The notes under the pieces are model-generated. The model had not been told where the DNA came from. It worked only from the letters and a program-made list of their open reading frames with translations, and searched no databases. A program made the translations under genes and the position numbers. From Senimuribacter intestinalis (lineage in GTDB: Bacteria; Bacillota; Clostridia; Peptostreptococcales; Anaerovoracaceae), in contig CALPCJ010000001.1 of assembly GCA_943192975.1 (NCBI GenBank), positions 350,457-414,456 of the forward strand: a stretch of DNA of 64,000 nt, read 5' to 3'. Shown piece by piece: positions 1-8,221 of the stretch. Each line of letters starts with the position of its first letter. Position 1 is the first letter of the stretch.

Positions 1-2836
1 CTAGTAAAATGTCTTTGCTGAAATTGTTCACATCGGGCAGTGTCCCCGATGTATCACCGCTGTTCATCTCCTCACTGCTGATCTGAAACAGTGACATCTG
101 TCCGGCAATGTTTTTCTTTGCACTGTTCTGGGCAGATTCCACCAGACCTTCATAGACAGCAAGATGAGCCGCGCGGTTTACGTCCAGACAGTCAAGAGCG
201 CCTGCCTTAATCAGACTTTCTACAGCCTTCTTGTTGACCTCACTGATTTCCACGTTATTGATAAACTGGAAAATATCCTTCGGCTTTCCCTTTTCTTCTC
301 TCGCTTTGATAATAGCGTCAATGGCGCCTTCGCCCACATTCTTCACGCCCAAAAGTCCGAAGCGGATTTTTCCGTCCACTACAGAAAACTTCTTTTGACT
401 GTCATGAATGGACGGCGGCAGCACTTCGATGCCCATCTCCTTGCAGTTTCGAATATACTTTGCGATGGATTTGGCGTCTCCCATGACGCTGGTCATCAGC
501 GCCGCCATAAATTCCACCGGATAGTATTTCTTCAAATAGCCTGTCTCATAGGCGACTACCGCATATACAGCGGCGTGAGATTTGTTAAAAGCATACTGAG
601 CAAAGGATTCCATATCGGCAAAGATGGACTCCGCCGCCGCTTCGCTGATTCCGTTTCGGATGCAGCCCGGAATTTCCACATTGCCTGCTTCGTCCAGCTT
701 TCCATGGATGAAATATTCCTTCTCCTGCAGCATGACGTCTTTTTTCTTTTTACTCATAGCGCGGCGCACGATGTCAGAACGTCCAAAACTGTAACCGGCA
801 AGGTCCCGCACGATCTGCATAACCTGCTCCTGATAAACAAGACATCCGTAGGATACGTCCAGAATCGGTGCCAGTTCCGGCGTCACATATTTAATTTTTT
901 CCGGATTTTTCTTATACTCAATGTATTTCGGAATGGAATCCATAGGACCCGGTCTGTACAAGGCAATTCCCGCTACGACATCTTCAAAGCAGGAAGGTTT
1001 CAGGTTTTTCATAAACTGAGTCATGCCGCCGCTTTCCAGCTGAAAAACACCCAGCGTATTGCCGCCGGCAATCATATCGTAAACGGCTTTATCATCGTAG
1101 CCCATCCTGGCAAAGTCGATAGTTACGCCGTAGTTTTTCTCAATGAGTTCTAAGGCGTCGCGAATGACCGTCAGGTTCCGAAGTCCCAGAAAGTCCATCT
1201 TGAGAAGTCCCAGTTCCTCAATGGTCGTCATATTGAACTGGGTAGCGATCCCTTTATCTGACATGTAAAGCGGCACGTATTCGTCCAGAGGCAGTTTTGA
1301 AATTACCACTCCCGCCGCATGGGTTGAAGCATGGCGCGGCATGCCCTCAATGGCACGGGACATGTCGATAACCTTGGCAACTCTTGCGTCGCTTTCATAC
1401 ATGTTTTTCAGCTCCGGATTCATGTCAAGGGCTTTATCGATGGTCATTTTCAGGTCAAAAGGAATGGCTTTCGCGATTCTGTCTGCCTCGGCATAGCTGA
1501 GATTCAGCGCCCTGCCCACATCTCTGACCGCCGCCTTTGCTTTCATTGTACCAAAGGTGATAATCTGAGAGACATTCGCCTCCCCATATTTTCTCTTTAC
1601 ATATTCTATGACTTCGCCCCGCCGTTCGATGCAGAAGTCGATATCGATATCCGGCATGCTGACACGCTCCGGATTCAGGAAACGCTCGAAAATCAAGCTG
1701 TAACGAATCGGGTCGAGGTCGGTAATTCTAAGGGTGTATGCCACCAGGCTTCCGGCGGCGGAACCTCTTCCCGGTCCTACCATAATGCCGTTTGTCTTAG
1801 CAAAATTGATAAAATCCCAGACGATAAGGAAGTACTCTACATAGCCCATATTTTCAATGACGGAAAGCTCATAATCAAGGCGGCTTGCAATCTCCGGTGT
1901 CACGTCATCGTAACGCTCCGCAAGTCCTTTCTGACAAAGCTCCCGCAGATACTGCTGGTTGGTCTTGCCCGCAGGCGGAATAAACTCCGGCAGATGATAG
2001 TCGCCAAAGACGAATTCCACATCGCATTCCATGGCGATTTTATGGGTATTTTCAATGGCTTCCGGGGCGTAAGCGAAGATTTTCCGCATCTCATCCTCGC
2101 TCTTTAAGTAAAACTGGTCATTGGGGAAGCGCATGCGCTTTTCGTCGTCGATGGTAGTGGCCGTCTGAATGGCAAGGAGCACATCGTGGGCCTCGGCATC
2201 CTCCTGCTTCACGTAGTGAACGTCGTTGGTGGCAACCAGCGGAATATCCAGTTCCCTGGATAGTTTCACAAGCTGCGGATTAATCATGGCTTCTTCATCC
2301 AGGCCCTGATCCTGCAGTTCCAGATAAAAATTGCCGTGGCCGAAAATCTCGTCCATTGCCAGCGCCTCTGCCTTGGCGCCCTCGTAGTCCCGGTTTAAAA
2401 GACAGCTCTGCACCTTACCGGCCAGGCAGGCGGACAGCGCGATGATGCCGCCGCTGTGGGCGCGCAGCACATCTTTATCGATTCTCGGTTTATAGTAATA
2501 GCCTTCTGTGAAGCCTTTAGATACAATTTTAATCAGGTTCTTATAGCCATCGTTGGTCTTTGCAAGGAGCACCAGATGACCCTGATATTTATCCTTATCT
2601 GCATCTTTATCGTGCATAGTCCTTGCCGCCGTATAAACCTCGCAGCCGACGACCGGTTTGATCCCCTGCTTCTTACATTCTTTGTAAAAATCTATGACAC
2701 CGAACATGACGCCGTGATCAGTGATGGCAAGAGAATCCATGCCCAGTTCCTTTGCCCGCGCCACCACATCGGTAATGCGTGCCGCACCGTCCAGCAGGCT
2801 GTATTCTGTATGAACATGTAAATGTGTAAATGCCAT
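1..2836 (-). CDS. dnaE: DNA polymerase III subunit alpha (DnaE type), 3' end outside window
   Basis: Catalytic alpha subunit of the replicative DNA polymerase III. The frame read leftward from ATG at 2836 is open to base 1, giving about 945 N-terminal residues; the C-terminal part lies outside the window. The product starts with the PHP-domain motif HVHTEYSLLDG (residues ~6-16), then shows GPGRGSAAGSLVAY (~350-365) and the palm motif MPDIDIDF (~394-401) that carries catalytic aspartates. An AGGTAACAC stretch just upstream can serve as ribosome-binding site. The N-terminal PHP layout fits DnaE rather than PolC, which has an inserted exonuclease. It lies 113 bp downstream of the MocR gene on the same strand. 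Confidence 0.97.
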   Translation of the reverse strand, partial: MAFTHLHVHTEYSLLDGAARITDVVARAKELGMDSLAITDHGVMFGVIDFYKECKKQGIKPVVGCEVYTAARTMHDKDADKDKYQGHLVLLAKTNDGYKNLIKIVSKGFTEGYYYKPRIDKDVLRAHSGGIIALSACLAGKVQSCLLNRDYEGAKAEALAMDEIFGHGNFYLELQDQGLDEEAMINPQLVKLSRELDIPLVATNDVHYVKQEDAEAHDVLLAIQTATTIDDEKRMRFPNDQFYLKSEDEMRKIFAYAPEAIENTHKIAMECDVEFVFGDYHLPEFIPPAGKTNQQYLRELCQKGLAERYDDVTPEIASRLDYELSVIENMGYVEYFLIVWDFINFAKTNGIMVGPGRGSAAGSLVAYTLRITDLDPIRYSLIFERFLNPERVSMPDIDIDFCIERRGEVIEYVKRKYGEANVSQIITFGTMKAKAAVRDVGRALNLSYAEADRIAKAIPFDLKMTIDKALDMNPELKNMYESDARVAKVIDMSRAIEGMPRHASTHAAGVVISKLPLDEYVPLYMSDKGIATQFNMTTIEELGLLKMDFLGLRNLTVIRDALELIEKNYGVTIDFARMGYDDKAVYDMIAGGNTLGVFQLESGGMTQFMKNLKPSCFEDVVAGIALYRPGPMDSIPKYIEYKKNPEKIKYVTPELAPILDVSYGCLVYQEQVMQIVRDLAGYSFGRSDIVRRAMSKKKKDVMLQEKEYFIHGKLDEAGNVEIPGCIRNGISEAAAESIFADMESFAQYAFNKSHAAVYAVVAYETGYLKKYYPVEFMAALMTSVMGDAKSIAKYIRNCKEMGIEVLPPSIHDSQKKFSVVDGKIRFGLLGVKNVGEGAIDAIIKAREEKGKPKDIFQFINNVEISEVNKKAVESLIKAGALDCLDVNRAAHLAVYEGLVESAQNSAKKNIAGQMSLFQISSEEMNSGDTSGTLPDVNNFSKDILL

Positions 2837-2949
2837 GTGTGTTACCTCTCCACTATGTATGCTGACTCACTTTCTTTTAGGAGTCTGTCAAAATCGCTTT
2901 CGTATGTTCTATGCAGTTACTTTTCCTTTATCCGCTAAAATTTCTGCAT

Positions 2950-4395
2950 CTACTTCTTCTGATGTTTCTCTATGATTTCTGCCAGAACTGTCAACGCTCG
3001 TGCCAAGTCATCCGGATCTGCATAAGCATAGGAAAGCCTGATGGCGTGATTTTCTGCGTAGTCGTACACATTGCCGGGATTCAGCAAAATACCAGCCTTC
3101 AAAGCCTCTGTAAAAATTTTGTCCATTGGCAGCCGCTTATCGAAACGAAGCCAAATATAAAATCCGCCTTTTGGTTTGTTCCATGTAGCTAAGTCTTTAA
3201 AATATTTATCCAGCGTTGCCAGCGCATTATCTCTGCGCGCCCGAAGTTCCCTGCGAAGTTGTTCCAAATAGATATCGTAATCGCCGCTTGTGATTAATTC
3301 CGTCATCATCCACTGTGAAACAGAACTAGCGCCGTAATCGGTCTGCATTTTTACATCGCCCAGTCTATAAACCACCGCCTCGGGTCCGACAACCCATCCG
3401 ATTCTAAGTCCTGGCGCCATGGTCTTTGAAATCGTTCCCATGTAAATGACAGAGCCGGTTTTATCTCTGGATTTGAGAGAAGCTGGCGGCTTTTCGTCCA
3501 ACCACAGCTGACCGTATGCGTCATCCTCCAAAATCGGCATAGGCTGTTTCTGGCAAAATGCCATAACCTCTTTTCGACGCTTTTCGCTCATCACTGTGCC
3601 TGTCGGATTGTGGAATGTAGGAATCGTATAAAGGAGCGACTCATTAGAAGCATCCTTGATATTCCAGTACTGCAGTCCTTCCTCATCCAGCGGTACACCA
3701 TGAAGGTTCATCCCTGCCGACTGAAAAATCTGCAGAGACTTCAAATAAGACGGCGCTTCTGTATAAACGTCGCTTCCCCGCTTCAGCATACACACAGAAA
3801 CCAGCTGCAGAGCCTGCAGGGAGCCGCTTGCAATCATAATATTAGATGCTTTAGCATCGATTCCCTGACTTTCTTTTAGCCATGCAGAAAGCGCCTGTCC
3901 CAGCTCTGGAAGACCTAAAGTACCTAAATAGCCCAGATTAGGAATCCGCTCCGGCATTCTGCGAAAAATCTTGCTAATCAGCTTGCCCGGATACAGCTCT
4001 GGCGATAATTCGCCTGTGCCGATACGAATATATCCTGGTTCAAATTCCATCTTGTTGATGGTCTGAATGGTAGATAGATTGGCGCCAAAAGGTCCGCTTG
4101 CAATGTATTTGTTCCAGTCCGGGGGCTGGCTCATACGTAGAGACCAAGTGTTGCTGGCAACTCTCGTGCCGCCTCCGAAATCACTTTCTAATATGCCATA
4201 AGAAATCAGTTCTTCCATAGCACTGACAATAGTGCTTCTGTTGACTTCAAAAGCCTTTGCCATAGCTCTTTGGCTGGGCAAACGACTGCCGATTACCCAG
4301 TCCCCCGCAGCTATTTTATCACTGATATATTTCACAATTTGTCTGTAAATCGGCGTTTTATTCTGTTTGTCAGGTTTCCAGTCCAGTGTAATCAT
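2950..4395 (-). CDS. MocR-type GntR regulator with aminotransferase-like domain
   Basis: A 481-residue PLP-dependent transcription regulator of the MocR/PdxR group. The N-terminus (~15-75) is a GntR winged helix (PIYRQIVKYISDKI, then SRLPSQRAMAKAFEVNRSTI). The rest is a fold-type I aminotransferase domain with the PLP lysine in GTISKTMAPGLRIGW and the upstream region ILEDDAYGQLW. Such regulators usually control a divergent transporter or PLP gene. Here the divergent position, 104 bp away, is occupied by a collapsed LysE-family gene, and an intact LysE gene lies 2.5 kb further on. The likely target is therefore one or both LysE genes (inference). The effector is unknown. Confidence 0.93.
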   Translation of the reverse strand: MITLDWKPDKQNKTPIYRQIVKYISDKIAAGDWVIGSRLPSQRAMAKAFEVNRSTIVSAMEELISYGILESDFGGGTRVASNTWSLRMSQPPDWNKYIASGPFGANLSTIQTINKMEFEPGYIRIGTGELSPELYPGKLISKIFRRMPERIPNLGYLGTLGLPELGQALSAWLKESQGIDAKASNIMIASGSLQALQLVSVCMLKRGSDVYTEAPSYLKSLQIFQSAGMNLHGVPLDEEGLQYWNIKDASNESLLYTIPTFHNPTGTVMSEKRRKEVMAFCQKQPMPILEDDAYGQLWLDEKPPASLKSRDKTGSVIYMGTISKTMAPGLRIGWVVGPEAVVYRLGDVKMQTDYGASSVSQWMMTELITSGDYDIYLEQLRRELRARRDNALATLDKYFKDLATWNKPKGGFYIWLRFDKRLPMDKIFTEALKAGILLNPGNVYDYAENHAIRLSYAYADPDDLARALTVLAEIIEKHQKK

Positions 4396-4499
4396 TTGGT
4401 TGGTTTCTTTCCTTTTCTTTGGTCGACAACAAAGATGATACTCTATGCTATTATTTTACCATACCTGATCAAAAAATAAAATAATATTGGAGGATTACT

Positions 4500-4543
4500 A
4501 TGCCACTTTTCTTACGAGGATTCAACAGCAGATGATTGTGTAA
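4500..4543 (+). pseudogene. Remnant of a LysE-family exporter (internal deletion)
   Basis: The 44 bases begin with ATGCCACTTTTCTTACGAGG behind an AGGAGG-like site (ttggaggattact) and end with CAGATGATTGTGTAA. These match the first ~20 and last ~15 bases of the intact LysE gene at 6878-7489 (ATGCCACTTTTTTTACAAGG; CAGATGGTTGTGTAA). The terminator that follows is also nearly identical to the one behind the intact gene. About 570 bp of coding sequence is missing. This is a paralogous copy that lost its middle, sitting where a MocR target gene would be expected. Confidence 0.8.
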
Positions 4544-4549
4544 TTGCAT

Positions 4550-4596
4550 AAAAAAGAGCGAGTCCCTCTGGCTATCGGAAGACCCGCTCTTTTTTA
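4550..4596 (+). terminator. Intrinsic terminator of the LysE remnant
   Basis: Stem AAGAGCGAGTC / GACCCGCTCTT flanked by A and T runs, so it could work in both directions. It is nearly the same element as 7497-7540 behind the intact LysE gene, including the GAGCGAGTCCCTCT loop side. Confidence 0.8.
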
Positions 4597-4668
4597 GTAT
4601 ATTTCATGCACTATCTTATAGGCTTTCTGCAGAAAATCCGCATATTTATTACGACATTTATTACGACA

Positions 4669-4776
4669 TCAGCGCACAATCCAGCTACCATTTTTGTTGG
4701 AACCACTACGTGTAATACTACCTTCATCCTTTAGCTTCTTCAAAATGCGCTGCGCTTGCCGTTCAGAAATGTTAAG
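4669..4776 (-). pseudogene. Lost C-terminal winged-helix part of the Fic gene
   Basis: Downstream of the TAG at 4777-4779 the same frame stays open to TGA at 4669. It encodes LNISERQAQRILKKLKDEG and a short tail ending in WIVR, a typical helix-turn-helix end of Fic proteins. The frame length from the start to this TGA is an exact multiple of three, so a single-base change (for example TTG to TAG) explains the interruption. A sequencing error or stop-codon suppression cannot be excluded from one sequence. Confidence 0.75.
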
Positions 4777-5634
4777 CTACTCAGCCAATCCTTTTGCTGA
4801 ATATTTTCCCCTCTGTTGCAGAAGCTTAAGCATCTGTCTTTCTATTGTAGCTCTGTCATCTACCAATCTTTTCCCTTCTGCTAAATCCAGTAACAAATCA
4901 CGAATGACTTCTAAGATATAGCAAACAAAGATTGTAGATTCTCCGCTGACATTTGCATCATTTAACGCTTTATAATAAGCTTCCTGCTTTTCATGTATCA
5001 TCATTTCGATGGGCAACCATAAAAAGAAGTCTTTCCACTTTGCTAATATCAAAGTATGCCACAGGCGTCCAGTTCTCCCATTCCCATCAGCAAAGGGATG
5101 AATAAATTCAAACTCATAATGGAAGATGCACGATTTTATTAAAGGATGCAACGCTGAATTTCTTAGCCAGCTGAATAGCTCGTCAATTAATTCAGGCACG
5201 TATTGAGGTGGTGTACCTGCATGAATTAGTGCAGTGCCTGCGTACACACCAACTCCTTTGCTTCGAAAGCGCCCCGCTTCCCCCACTAAATCAGCCATCA
5301 TAATTTTATGCGCTTTGAGCAAATCTTCTATGGAATACGGATTCAATTCCGTCAGCAAATCGTATGCCTCATATGCATTCTTTACTTCGCGAATGTCCTT
5401 CGGAGGTCCCAGTACTCGTTTGCCTGCAATGATATCGCTTACTTGCTCAATCGTCAGTGTATTCTGTTCTATTGCCAGCGATGAATAGATTGAAAGAATT
5501 CGGTTTTCTCTGCGAAGCTTTGGATTTCTCGATAATCCATTCGCAGTGGAAATTTGTCCCGCTAAGTCGCCAATCTGAATCACTAAATTGGTAATTTCTT
5601 CTGTCATCGTGAACGGCGGTTCATAATAATCCAT
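4777..5634 (-). CDS. Fic/DOC family AMP-transferase, C-terminally truncated by an in-frame stop
   Basis: A Fic-domain protein, normally an enzyme that transfers AMP or a similar group from a nucleotide onto protein hydroxyls. The catalytic motif HPFADGNGRTGR is intact. An N-terminal SSLAIEQNTLT segment resembles the inhibitory (S/T)xxxE(G/N) helix of class II Fic proteins. ATG at 5634 is chosen because GGGAGGTG lies nine bases ahead; the upstream ATG at 5661 has no such site. The 285-residue product ends at TAG (4777) inside the C-terminal HTH, whose remainder is still readable to 4669. The AMP-transferase core could be active but would lack its DNA-binding-like tail. Confidence 0.85.
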   Translation of the reverse strand: MDYYEPPFTMTEEITNLVIQIGDLAGQISTANGLSRNPKLRRENRILSIYSSLAIEQNTLTIEQVSDIIAGKRVLGPPKDIREVKNAYEAYDLLTELNPYSIEDLLKAHKIMMADLVGEAGRFRSKGVGVYAGTALIHAGTPPQYVPELIDELFSWLRNSALHPLIKSCIFHYEFEFIHPFADGNGRTGRLWHTLILAKWKDFFLWLPIEMMIHEKQEAYYKALNDANVSGESTIFVCYILEVIRDLLLDLAEGKRLVDDRATIERQMLKLLQQRGKYSAKGLAE

Positions 5635-5769
5635 CAATATTTTCACCTCCCAGCATATCATTTCTCCTATAGTATTCCCACTACCCGTAGATATAAAAAT
5701 TATATCTTGACCTATCTACCGAATCAATGAAATGATTTTGTGTTTCAGACTGCTTCTATGCACATTTTT

Positions 5770-6693
5770 CTATATACTTTTATTTTGGGACGGAATCTGC
5801 GCAATCACCACTGCCGCAAAGATAACAGCACATCCTATCCCCTCTATGATAGTAAGGTGCTCTTTCAGTATCAGCACTCCAAATATTACAGAAAATACTG
5901 CCTCCAAACTCAAAATCAGTGATGCAACCGCCGGCTCCGTATCTTTTTGACCCAGAACCTGTCCGGTATATCCGACACCAGTAGAAATCACACCGCAGTA
6001 CAGGATCGGAAGCCAGCAATCCAAAATGTCTGAAAGCACCGGCGTTTCAAAAATCAGCATACAGGCGATTCCTATGACACCGCTTGTAAGAAACTGCACA
6101 CATGAAAGTCTGATTCCATCGCACTTCGGCGAAAAACAATCTACTGCCAAAATGTGAACAGAAAACGCAACTACACATAGCAGGATATACAGTTCTCCTG
6201 TACTGAGTCGAAATCCCTCTCTCTTTCCTGCCATAGTAAGCAGGTAAAAGCCAAATGCCCCTAACAATATACTGACCCATATCAGCGTTCTTACATGCTT
6301 GCCAAGAAAAAGCCCAAGCAGCGGAACGATTACTATGTACAGAGAGGTGATAAAACCAGCCTTCCCAGCACTTGTTTCAAAATAGAACCCAAACTGCTGC
6401 AGTGATGTTGCCAAGCATAAAAAACATCCGCAGCATATGCCTCCAATCAGCAGGTTTTTCTTATCTTCTTTCTCATCTCGCTTCACTTCCCTGGAGCTTC
6501 CTGCACTCTTGTCTTTTCCTGCTACCTTAAGTAAATAAATTACCGGTATTAGCGCCAGACCTCCAATAAACATGCGAATTCCATTATATGTAAACGGTTG
6601 TAATACTGCTCCCGCTTTCTGTGCTACAAGTCCGCCGCCCCAAATGACTGCTGTCATAAGCAGTACTAAATTGCTTTTAAAGCTATTTTTCAT
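5770..6693 (-). CDS. EamA/DMT-superfamily transporter
   Basis: A 307-residue integral membrane protein with about ten hydrophobic segments in two EamA repeats (start NLVLLMTAVIWGGGLVAQKAG; second repeat begins near LSTGELYILLCVVAFSVHILA). This family exports metabolites such as amino acids or nucleosides; the substrate cannot be read from the sequence. It is read leftward between the Fic gene and the divergent LysE gene. The 3' end (5770) lies about 135 bp before the Fic start. Confidence 0.9.
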   Translation of the reverse strand: MKNSFKSNLVLLMTAVIWGGGLVAQKAGAVLQPFTYNGIRMFIGGLALIPVIYLLKVAGKDKSAGSSREVKRDEKEDKKNLLIGGICCGCFLCLATSLQQFGFYFETSAGKAGFITSLYIVIVPLLGLFLGKHVRTLIWVSILLGAFGFYLLTMAGKREGFRLSTGELYILLCVVAFSVHILAVDCFSPKCDGIRLSCVQFLTSGVIGIACMLIFETPVLSDILDCWLPILYCGVISTGVGYTGQVLGQKDTEPAVASLILSLEAVFSVIFGVLILKEHLTIIEGIGCAVIFAAVVIAQIPSQNKSI

Positions 6694-6766
6694 GTCCTCA
6701 TCCTTTCCTGTTTTTAATCATTATAACACCGCCTGTTTTTTCTGAAACAACCATGTTAGAAAAATA

Positions 6767-6803
6767 AGACCAACCAAACAGAAACTTGGTTGGTCTCTTT
6801 TTT
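6767..6803 (+). terminator. Perfect 11-bp hairpin with T-run between eamA and lysE promoters
   Basis: AGACCAACCAA and TTGGTTGGTCT pair perfectly around a short loop and are followed by CTTTTTT on the + strand. No gene ends just upstream on that strand, so this is either a relic terminator or an attenuator-like element ahead of lysE. A plausible lysE promoter (TTACAA-16-TATGAT) lies just downstream, within about 6818-6845, which argues against attenuation of that transcript. Confidence 0.6.
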
Positions 6804-6877
6804 CCCGTCTTGGTGGGTTACAAAGGCAGTTTTCTGTGGTATGATTTTATTGATATTAACTTAGAAGGAGTTTTTTT

Positions 6878-7489
6878 ATGCCACTTTTTTTACAAGGATT
6901 TACCATCGGACTTGCCTATGTAGCACCCATTGGTCTACAGAACCTCTTTGTTATCAACACTGCACTGACACAAAAAAAGAGCCGTGTCTATCTGACTGCT
7001 CTAATTGTCACGTTTTTTGATGTTACGCTGGCATTAGCCTGCTTTTTCGGCATCGGCGCCATTATGTCAGCTTTTGAGTGGTTGCAGATGATTGTCCTCG
7101 GCGCAGGCAGTCTAATTGTCATGTGGATTGGAATCGGTCTTCTACGAGCAAAGGACAGTATGGATACCTCCACCAAAGTCGATATTCCGATTTTGAAGGT
7201 GATTTCCAGCGCATGCGTTGTTACCTGGTTCAATCCCCAGGCAATCATCGACGGCACCATGCTACTCGGCGCATTTCGAACTACCCTGCCGAAAGAGCAT
7301 GTAGCGGAGTTTATTCTGGGTGTCAATTTATCATCCTTTGTGTGGTTTTTCGGCATCTCTACAATCTTAGCTCTGTTCAGCGCCAAATTCAACGACAAAG
7401 TGCTTCGCATTATCAATATCATCTGCGGCGCAATCATCGTATTCTACGGTGCAAAACTATTCATCAATTTTGTGCAGATGGTTGTGTAA
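6878..7489 (+). CDS. LysE-family amino acid exporter
   Basis: A 203-residue membrane exporter of the LysE/ArgO family, which exports basic or other amino acids. It has the family start PLFLQGFTIGLAYVAPIGLQ, the NPQAIIDG motif near the middle (~125) and about six membrane segments. AGAAGGAG precedes the ATG. It is the intact paralogue of the remnant at 4500-4543 and shares that copy's terminator. The nearby MocR gene is the most likely regulator (inference). Confidence 0.93.
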   Translation: MPLFLQGFTIGLAYVAPIGLQNLFVINTALTQKKSRVYLTALIVTFFDVTLALACFFGIGAIMSAFEWLQMIVLGAGSLIVMWIGIGLLRAKDSMDTSTKVDIPILKVISSACVVTWFNPQAIIDGTMLLGAFRTTLPKEHVAEFILGVNLSSFVWFFGISTILALFSAKFNDKVLRIINIICGAIIVFYGAKLFINFVQMVV

Positions 7490-7496
7490 TTACATT

Positions 7497-7540
7497 AAAA
7501 GAGCGAGTCCCTCTAGTTACCAGACGACTCGCTCTTTTTA
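7497..7540 (+). terminator. Intrinsic terminator of lysE
   Basis: AAAAGAGCGAGTC pairs with GACTCGCTCTTTTT. It lies seven bases after the lysE stop and is a near copy of the element at 4550-4596. Confidence 0.88.
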
Positions 7541-7646
7541 TTGCATTTTAGGAGAATTAGTCATTGCGCCTATGTTTGTTAATCCCTGTAATACTGCTGG
7601 GTAAATCTTTACTAACGCCTATAAGAGGAATTGATATTTTCTCTCC

Positions 7647-7703
7647 TCATATAATTCCCAGCACGATACCCACATAATCCACAATCAGCCCTAATACTTC
7701 CAT
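7647..7703 (-). CDS. Possible tiny hydrophobic peptide (18 aa)
   Basis: GGAGGAAC precedes ATG at 7703, and the frame encodes MEVLGLIVDYVGIVLGII before TGA. The length and composition recall small holin-like or type I toxin peptides. Beyond the TGA the frame stays open to TAA at 7557 with plausible residues (GEKISIPLIGVSKDLP and onward), so this may instead be a broken ~48-codon gene. No homologue is recognised; the call rests on the strong ribosome-binding site and the hydrophobic composition. Confidence 0.35.
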   Translation of the reverse strand: MEVLGLIVDYVGIVLGII

Positions 7704-8221
7704 CTTAGTTCCTCCAATCCAATGTGCTTCATTTCGGTATCTTACTATTTATTCATAGTTTACCATTTTTCGACGCAACATTCAATTTTATCTTACCTAC
7801 AGACGCAGCAAAAGAGCGATTTAACCTAAATTGCCATTTTTTTAAAAAAGTGTATAAAAGATTCGCCTTGCCATTTTATATGCCTTGCAATTTATGCAAG
7901 ATGTGGAATAGTTTTATAAAATTCTTACAAAAAACGCAAGATTTCAGTAATATAGCAAGAATAAATCCTCGCAAGAACAACTGCTAATTAAATCGTCTCA
8001 AATATGTTTATACATTTTTTTAGCATTTTTTGATTTTCGGTTAAGAATCCCACCTCCTTCTTATACACTTTTTTCTAAAAACACCTGTTTTAGGTTAAAT
8101 CATTGCGGCGATAGCGCCTTGCCGTGCCCCCTGCAAACCACCTGCTATTTTCTAAAATATGTTATAATCCCTAAAACCAGGTGGAATACTGTTATAAGCG
8201 AAACACATCAGGAGGTATAAA
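7704..8221. promoter_or_regulatory. Long intergenic region upstream of cfa with CACCTG repeats
   Basis: No convincing gene is seen. ACACCTGTTTTAGG (~8089) and CCTAAAACCAGGTGG (~8170) form an interrupted inverted repeat about 70 bp apart, with a further CCACCTG at ~8138 between them. TATAAT at 8163-8168 is a likely -10 box for cfa, so the right arm lies at or just after the transcription start. This looks like an operator arrangement for an unknown regulator (inference). On the other strand, around 8040-8060, a strong GGAGGTG precedes only a ~21-codon frame. Confidence 0.4.

Noticed and set aside
164..2821. Plus-strand frames across 0.2-2.8 kb
   Set aside because: All lie opposite the continuous, motif-rich dnaE frame and have no family signals.
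4644..4667. Tandem 12-bp duplication ATTTATTACGAC x2
   Set aside because: Only two copies just beyond the old Fic stop; no sign of function.
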